Of a DNA stretch of 64,000 nucleotides, positions 59,251 through 64,000 are shown piece by piece. The notes beneath the pieces are model-generated. The model searched no databases, had not been told where the DNA came from, and saw nothing but the letters and a program-made list of their open reading frames with translations. This DNA is from Aquimarina sp. U1-2 (GTDB lineage: Bacteria; Bacteroidota; Bacteroidia; Flavobacteriales; Flavobacteriaceae): assembly GCF_017897595.1 (NCBI RefSeq), contig NZ_JAGKIK010000015.1:34066-98065 (forward strand), given 5' to 3'. How positions within the stretch are numbered: the stretch's first letter is position 1; each line of letters begins with the position of its first letter. A program made the position numbers and the translations under genes.

Positions 59251-60156
59251 ATGTCTATACGAGTAACAAACATTTCAAAATCTTACGGAGCGCAAAAAGC
59301 ACTAGATCAAGTATCTTTTGAGGTAAAACAAGGAGAAATTGTCGGTTTTCTAGGACCTAACGGTGCGGGAAAGTCAACTATGATGAAGATTTTGACTACC
59401 TATATTCATCCAGATCATGGTACCGCTTTGGTCAATGGCTTTGATATCGACAAGCAAGCTATTGATGTTAAAAAGAGTGTAGGTTATTTGCCAGAGCACA
59501 ATCCGCTGTATCTTGAAATGTATGTGAGAGAATATCTCTTGTTTACCACTCGGGTCTATAATATCCCAAAATCAAAAATTGAAGAAGTTATTGAATTGAC
59601 CGGACTCACCCCTGAAGCACATAAAAAAATTAATCAGCTTTCTAAAGGCTATAGGCAGCGTGTAGGATTAGCGTGTGCACTCGTACACGATCCACAGGTT
59701 TTAATTTTAGACGAACCCACTACAGGTCTGGATCCTAATCAACTGGTAGAAATTAGAGAACTCATTACCACGATCGGGAAGAAGAAAACTGTATTTCTTT
59801 CTACTCATATCATGCAGGAGGTAGAAGCTATGTGCAATAGAGTACTAATTATTAATAATGGTACTATAGTGGCAGATCAATATTTGCATGACCTTATTGA
59901 TAAAGAAGATCAAATTATTATCGTAGAATTTGATTACCGCATTGAAGAAGCTTTTTTACAAAAATTACCCTATGCATCACATGTAAAAAACACCCATGGA
60001 TTTGTGTATGAAATTACATTTACAACCTCGACAGATATGCGCCCTAAGGTTTTTGATTTTGCACATGACAATACACTTAAAATTCTTCAATTAGCGCGAA
60101 AAAACAAAAATCTAGAGAGTTTGTTTAGAGAGTTAACAAGTCCGCCTCTGTCTTAG
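59251..60156 (+). CDS. gldA: Gliding motility ABC transporter ATP-binding protein GldA
   Basis: A 301-residue ABC ATPase that partners the membrane proteins GldF and GldG, which are not in this window. Walker A is 'GFLGPNGAGKSTMMKILTT', the signature 'INQLSKGYRQRVGLACALVH' (LSKGYRQR), Walker B 'QVLILDEPTTGLDPNQLVEI' and the switch His 'VFLSTHIMQEVEAMCNRV'. The N-terminal 'MSIRVTNISKSYGAQKALDQ' and overall length match GldA of Flavobacterium. Other ABC-2 type ATPases look alike, but the flavobacterial setting and the separation from a permease gene favour GldA. Confidence 0.9.
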   Translation: MSIRVTNISKSYGAQKALDQVSFEVKQGEIVGFLGPNGAGKSTMMKILTTYIHPDHGTALVNGFDIDKQAIDVKKSVGYLPEHNPLYLEMYVREYLLFTTRVYNIPKSKIEEVIELTGLTPEAHKKINQLSKGYRQRVGLACALVHDPQVLILDEPTTGLDPNQLVEIRELITTIGKKKTVFLSTHIMQEVEAMCNRVLIINNGTIVADQYLHDLIDKEDQIIIVEFDYRIEEAFLQKLPYASHVKNTHGFVYEITFTTSTDMRPKVFDFAHDNTLKILQLARKNKNLESLFRELTSPPLS

Positions 60157-60248
60157 ACTTCTCCCACCTAAAGGATGGAGAAGCTAAAGTAAACTACCTT
60201 GAGGCAAGCCTCGGGATGTTATACCCTTTGGCGGTGCCAATAAAAGTT

Positions 60249-60995
60249 TTATTCAAACAGTAATCTCCCTGTGAAAAACTGCTCAACTTCGACTACTGGT
60301 GGGGTGTTTACCGCAATTAAATCACCGGTACTGCGCAATTCTCCCTGAAGAGATTCTATAGGATGAACGATAATTTTATTGGCACCTCTATGAAAAAAAC
60401 TCACCTTTTGTGCTATTAAATTACCGCCTTCGAACCGGCCTATACCCGATGCAAAATTAACACTTAAACTTTCTGTAACCCCTTCAATAAAAAAGGAAGT
60501 TATATTATTGGCAACAATGGCTATGTTTTGAGCGTTTACCCGCAAATTAAATGTTCCTGTTGTGGTTCCCGTATCTTCGTTAAAATCCTCAGACAGTAAG
60601 CTCAACGATGGGTAATTTAAGACGCCATCAGACGAAATGTCAAATTGTGTTGCACTTCTAATCTGAGTGATGTTGGGTGCGGTTACAAAAACTTTAGTCG
60701 GATTAATGGCTCGAAAAAATGCGCAGTCGTTGCTGTCATTAAGAATAAGGCGATCACCGTCTACAATTACAGAGACGTCATTTAATAAATTATCTCCTGT
60801 TTCTATGCTCACAGCAGTTGTATCGCCTTGTTTAAGTATAAGTTCTATATTAGGATTAACTAAAATTCTAGAAAAATCTTGAACTTCAATCTCTTGCCTT
60901 ACTGTAGCCCCTGTTCGTTGAAAGCAATCTAATGCATTTTCAGAATCGCATCCCATAACAGCTACTATACCTATGATAAATAACAGTTTCTTCAT
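60249..60995 (-). CDS. Lipoprotein with DUF2807 (head GIN) domain
   Basis: A 248-residue lipoprotein with the lipobox in 'LFIIGIVAVMGCDSEN' (Cys16). The mature part matches the putative auto-transporter adhesin, head GIN domain (DUF2807): 'VQDFSRILVNPNIELILKQG', 'VSIETGDNLLNDVSVIVDGD', 'PTKVFVTAPNITQIRSATQF', repeating beta-strand turns with Asn/Gly. Most members are of unknown function and anchored to the outer membrane. Its ATG overlaps the stop of the PagL-like gene by 4 bases, so they form one operon. Confidence 0.85.
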   Translation of the reverse strand: MKKLLFIIGIVAVMGCDSENALDCFQRTGATVRQEIEVQDFSRILVNPNIELILKQGDTTAVSIETGDNLLNDVSVIVDGDRLILNDSNDCAFFRAINPTKVFVTAPNITQIRSATQFDISSDGVLNYPSLSLLSEDFNEDTGTTTGTFNLRVNAQNIAIVANNITSFFIEGVTESLSVNFASGIGRFEGGNLIAQKVSFFHRGANKIIVHPIESLQGELRSTGDLIAVNTPPVVEVEQFFTGRLLFE

Positions 60996-62089
60996 AACCT
61001 ATATCCAATTGTAAATTCCATAGCCTCTGCTTTAGCGGCGTGAGATCTTACCGTAAATTCGCCTAAAATATTCTTTGTAAAATAATATCGCAACCCTGCC
61101 CGAAGGTAGGTTTGACCTTCAAAATCAAAAGGATAATACACATAATATCCGTATTGTGTCACTACCGAAATGCTATTTACCCTTAACTCGTGCCCCAAAT
61201 ATACTCCCAGTCGTTTTGAATCTTCATCACCGGTTGTACCATCATTAAAAGCACCACTAGCTCTAAAATCGATATAACGCTCTAGCGCTTTTGAAAAAAA
61301 TAGTTCTGTCCCAAGCTGAAATGCACTTTTTTTATTAATCCGTTTATCGATAAAGGCTCCCAACGTATAAAAAGGAAACCTTCCCGAACCAACGACATCA
61401 CTTTCATTGACACCACTTCTAAATAAAAATCCGTAACCCAAAGGTAACGCTCCTTTTACCAGCCCTTTTTCTTTTTCTGCATATTTTGGAAAATTTTCAT
61501 CTAATGAGTACGTAATTCCCGCATTCAAAAATAAAGTATTCGTACTTTTGTTAGGTGCTTTGGCATTTCCGTTAGAATAATGCACAATCCCTAATCCTGC
61601 CTGAAGACCTAGACCGTTTATAAGGTTTTCTTTCTTGAAATTCAGCAAAAAATAAGTCGCACTAGAAAATTTGGATCCATGCGCAATATTTCTGAAATTA
61701 TCATCTTCGTCGTATGGATTATTGCTATACGCCATACCCTGACCTAATCTAAGCATTAGATTTCTTTTCAAGAAGTAAAAATTATAGTGCGCGTATACAC
61801 TAAAATGCTCACCTAAATATGAATTATCCAAATCGTGATAGATAAACGAGATTCCATATTCCGGATTATTGTACAATCGCTGCCATTCTTGATCCCCAAA
61901 GGTTTTTCGCTGAAAAGAAAAAATCACACCACTAGGGTGCCCTGTAATCAAGTGAGAAATATCCGGATTGTGTTTTAAAATCGTTCCGTAGAAATTATTA
62001 ACATCGAAAGTATCATAGTTTTTAGAACCGTCTTGAGCAAACGCATGAAAACAAAGCACTAAAGATAAAAGTAAGACCTGCTTAATCAT
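60992..62089 (-). CDS. Outer-membrane lipid A deacylase (PagL/acyloxyacyl-hydrolase-like)
   Basis: A 365-residue outer-membrane barrel protein with a signal peptide ('MIKQVLLLSLVLCFHAFAQ'). The segment 'GLGIVHYSNGNAKAPNKSTN' carries the H-x-S-N-x-x-x-x-x-PN-x-x-x-N pattern of PagL-type lipid A 3-O-deacylases, with His and Ser as catalytic candidates. Strands before and after ('EHFSVYAHYNFYFLKRNLML', 'TYLRAGLRYYFTKNILGEF') fit a beta-barrel ending 'FTIGYRL'. The protein is about twice the length of Pseudomonas PagL (~150 mature residues), as is usual for Bacteroidota members of this group. Activity on lipid A is inferred. Confidence 0.8.
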   Translation of the reverse strand: MIKQVLLLSLVLCFHAFAQDGSKNYDTFDVNNFYGTILKHNPDISHLITGHPSGVIFSFQRKTFGDQEWQRLYNNPEYGISFIYHDLDNSYLGEHFSVYAHYNFYFLKRNLMLRLGQGMAYSNNPYDEDDNFRNIAHGSKFSSATYFLLNFKKENLINGLGLQAGLGIVHYSNGNAKAPNKSTNTLFLNAGITYSLDENFPKYAEKEKGLVKGALPLGYGFLFRSGVNESDVVGSGRFPFYTLGAFIDKRINKKSAFQLGTELFFSKALERYIDFRASGAFNDGTTGDEDSKRLGVYLGHELRVNSISVVTQYGYYVYYPFDFEGQTYLRAGLRYYFTKNILGEFTVRSHAAKAEAMEFTIGYRL

Positions 62090-62129
62090 GCGACAAATGT
62101 AGGGAATAAGATGAACTTTTTGACTTCCA

Positions 62130-62235
62130 TAGCGCTGCTATTCAAGTAAGAAATCACTTTATCTAAGCACAAAACCTTTCGCAATCGCACCACCTGGCAC
62201 CTTCCTATTGGTCGGTCTTGCCTAAATCAAAAAAG
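62130..62235. repeat. Dispersed ~105-bp intergenic repeat, copy 2
   Basis: Same family and orientation as 57191-57296; see that entry. It starts 41 bases upstream of the PagL-like gene. Confidence 0.75.
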
Positions 62236-62610
62236 TTTACAGAAGTTAGTAGTTAGTTACCTATCGGAATAAGACGCTATAGTACTACTGGCTGGTTTAG
62301 CCCTTGGCCAGAGCTCAGGACAGGCTCAGTCGAAACTTATTTCGCAAAAACGAAAAATTTTCGACTGCACTACCGTTGTTATGTTTCGTAATATTTTGAA
62401 ATTCAGCAAGTAAACATCTCCCTAAATCCCTCTTCAAAGAGGGACTTTGCTCCCTTCTCTTTTTGAAGATGATAGCGGTAGCGACAGACGAAATAGAGCG
62501 CTGGAAAAGACATAGATATTTACTTCAGTTGAATTACTGGTTAGAATTTTTATTGAATGTCTCGAATAGCTATTTTGTTAGATTTCGAATTGCTGAAAAT
62601 CAATATTATA
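62236..62610. other. Gene-free stretch with small palindromes
   Basis: About 375 bases without a plausible gene. It holds 'CCCTCTT-CA-AAGAGGG' near 62430, an AGCTCAGGACAGGCT-type element near 62310 and 'AATTTTCGACTGCA'-like fragments that resemble worn extragenic repeats. No terminator with a clear T run is present. Confidence 0.45.
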
Positions 62611-62766
62611 AAAATTGATTGTCTGTTATTATACCTAAAGTTTAACTAAGAAGTCATCCTGAATTCATTTCAGGATCTCATTGAGTTTATTTTCAGTAAA
62701 TTAAGATGAGAAGCTGAAACGAGTTCAGCTTGACGAAAACCATTTAGGTTAAATTACAGATATTCA
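62611..62766 (-). repeat. Dispersed REP-like intergenic repeat, copy B
   Basis: Inverted copy of 31160-31310 with the same two hairpins (ATCCTGAA/TTCAGGAT and AAGCTGAA/TTCAGCTT) and matching flanks such as 'aggtataataac-gacaatca'. It lies between metF and the PagL-like gene. Confidence 0.8.
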
Positions 62767-62880
62767 TATTATAAAATTAAATATTACAGATATTTATCTA
62801 CTGATCTACAAAAGTCTAAACCAGTTCGACAAAAGCAACCGCATAACACATTAACTTATATCATTAAACAATTTTTACAT

Positions 62881-63834
62881 CTAAAAAATTGCAGAGGCTA
62901 TCTTTTTGATATTATCAGATTTTCCCATCGAATAATAATGCAGTACCGGCACCCCATATTCCATAAGTTCTTTGGATTGCTGAATAGCAAACTCAATTCC
63001 TACCTCTCGAACTTCTTTGTTATTCTTACATTTTTCAATAGCTTTTACCAATTCATCAGGCATATCTAGTTTAAATACCTGTGGTAGTAACTGCAAATGT
63101 TTTTGGACGGCAACTGGTTTAATACCTGGGATGATGGGCACATCAATACCTGCATCCTTTGCCTTTTCTAAAAATTTAAAATACCGTTGATTATCAAAAA
63201 ACATCTGGGTAACCACATAATCGGCACCAGCATCTACTTTTTCCTTTAATCTTCTAATGTCTGAATCCATTGATGGTGCTTCAATATGCTTTTCGGGATA
63301 TCCTGCTACTCCAATACAAAAATTAGACTTATTATCGGTTTCTACAACCTCGTGTAGAAACTGACCCTTATTCATGTTTACAATCTGCGTTACGAGCTCA
63401 TTAGCATAGCCATGCCCCCCTTTTGTTGGTGTAAAATATTTTTCTTCTTTCATAGCATCACCTCGCAATGCCATAATATTATCGATCCCTAGGTAATGAC
63501 AGTCGACTAATAGATATTCAGTTTCCTCTTTGGTAAATCCGCCGCAAAGTACATGCGGTATTGTATCGACATTGTATTTATGGGTTATAGATGCACAAAT
63601 TCCCACAGTACCAGGTCGCATACGTGTTAATTTCTTATCCAAAAGGCCATCTCTATCGATATAAATAAACTCTTCTCTAGAAGTTGTGACATCGATAAAT
63701 GGAGGGTCAAACTCCATTAACGGATCAATATTATCGTATAGTTCCTGAATACTTCTTCCTTTTTGTGGAGGTATTAATTCGAATGAGAATAAGGTTTTTC
63801 CTTTTGCTTTTTTAATATGATCTGTAACTTTCAT
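62881..63834 (-). CDS. metF: Methylenetetrahydrofolate reductase
   Basis: MetF reduces 5,10-methylene-THF to 5-methyl-THF, the methyl donor for methionine synthesis, with FAD. The barrel motifs are 'TLFSFELIPPQKGRSIQELY' (catalytic Glu), 'PFIDVTTSREEF', 'NIMALRGDAMKEEKYFTP', 'FCIGVAGYPEKHIEAPS' and 'GADYVVTQMFFDNQRYFKFL'. The 317-residue length is normal. The start is ATG 63834. The region directly upstream is a 21-bp tandem repeat array that runs to the window edge. Confidence 0.96.
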   Translation of the reverse strand: MKVTDHIKKAKGKTLFSFELIPPQKGRSIQELYDNIDPLMEFDPPFIDVTTSREEFIYIDRDGLLDKKLTRMRPGTVGICASITHKYNVDTIPHVLCGGFTKEETEYLLVDCHYLGIDNIMALRGDAMKEEKYFTPTKGGHGYANELVTQIVNMNKGQFLHEVVETDNKSNFCIGVAGYPEKHIEAPSMDSDIRRLKEKVDAGADYVVTQMFFDNQRYFKFLEKAKDAGIDVPIIPGIKPVAVQKHLQLLPQVFKLDMPDELVKAIEKCKNNKEVREVGIEFAIQQSKELMEYGVPVLHYYSMGKSDNIKKIASAIF

Positions 63835-63878
63835 TCTTAGGTTTATCGTTCTTTATATCTTTATATCTTTTACTATTT

Positions 63879-64000
63879 GTACCGTCCCGCGCAGGTTTTG
63901 TACCGTCCCGCGCAGGTTTTGTACCGTCCCGCGCAGGTTTTGTACCGTCCCGCGCAGGTTTTGTACCGTCCCGCGCAGGTTTTGTACCGTCCCGCGCAGG
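63879..64000. repeat. GC-rich 21-bp tandem repeat array upstream of metF
   Basis: Five complete and one 17-base partial copy of a 21-bp unit beginning GTACCGTCCCGCGCAGG and ending in TTTT; the array continues past the window. The copies are identical. The unit is about 62% GC in a genome that is otherwise strongly AT-rich. There are no spacers, so it is not CRISPR. As 21 is a multiple of three, all six frames stay open through it. It starts 45 bases before the metF ATG. Confidence 0.95.

Noticed and set aside
63879..64000. CRISPR array
   Set aside because: The 21-bp units are contiguous and identical with no unique spacers, and no cas genes are near.

Overview
The window looks like a chromosomal segment of a marine-type Flavobacteriaceae bacterium (Bacteroidota), possibly close to Aquimarina; the genus is a guess. 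The evidence is AT-rich DNA, gliding genes gldA, gldB and gldC, a type IX secretion (T9SS) sorting domain, flavobacterial TAnnTTTG -7 promoter boxes, DUF3857/transglutaminase proteins, a flavobacterial-type FtsZ tail and few Shine-Dalgarno sites. Most of it is conserved core genome. The accessory material sits at about 3-6 kb, 29.6-36.2 kb and 62-64 kb.

Layout. 0-5 kb: the end of an S41 peptidase, an RsbRD-type histidine kinase, two paralogous AraC regulators around a small unknown gene, and a 50-residue Pmp3/YqaE membrane protein. 5.3-6.1 kb: a decayed IS200/IS605 transposase and a tRNA-Arg(TCG) whose 3' end is partly duplicated. 6.1-22.7 kb: the complete division and cell-wall (dcw) cluster on the minus strand, in transcription order mraZ-rsmH-ftsL-ftsI-murE-mraY-murD-ftsW-murG-murC-ftsQ-ftsA-ftsZ, then yqeY and the tRNA. 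It is preceded by three MraZ-box-like decamers. 22.9-29.6 kb: a hydrolase, engB, gldC/gldB, nadE, an atypical response regulator and dnaG. 30-36 kb: a polysaccharide-lyase-like lipoprotein behind a striking start-codon hairpin, a decayed fragment of a paralogue, a small outer-membrane protein and a large T9SS-secreted FN3 protein. 36-39 kb: a sigma factor, anti-sigma-like protein and outer-membrane protein module. 38.8-51 kb: polyprenyl synthase, rlmN, queA, aroA, a MazG-like pyrophosphohydrolase, two DUF3857 proteins, dtd and rsgA. 51.5-55.8 kb: a Phe/Tyr operon (pheA, aminotransferase, tyrA, DAHP synthase-chorismate mutase). 55.9-58.9 kb: threonine catabolism (tdh, kbl) with a divergent Lrp regulator. 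59.2-63.8 kb: gldA, a DUF2807 lipoprotein, a PagL-like lipid A deacylase and metF, ending in a GC-rich 21-bp tandem repeat.

The strongest unannotated signal is upstream of pheA. A 25-codon ORF with an FYFFFFY run is followed by a Rho-independent terminator, and a segment inside the ORF repeats the terminator's 3' arm, so it can compete for the 5' arm. This is the full layout of a ribosome-mediated Phe/Tyr attenuator. Other observations are the perfect 24-bp inverted repeat that buries the ATG of the lyase-like gene, a DnaG without zinc ligands, a response regulator with Glu at the phospho-acceptor site, and two families of dispersed intergenic repeats. All calls rest on reading the sequence; no database search was run.
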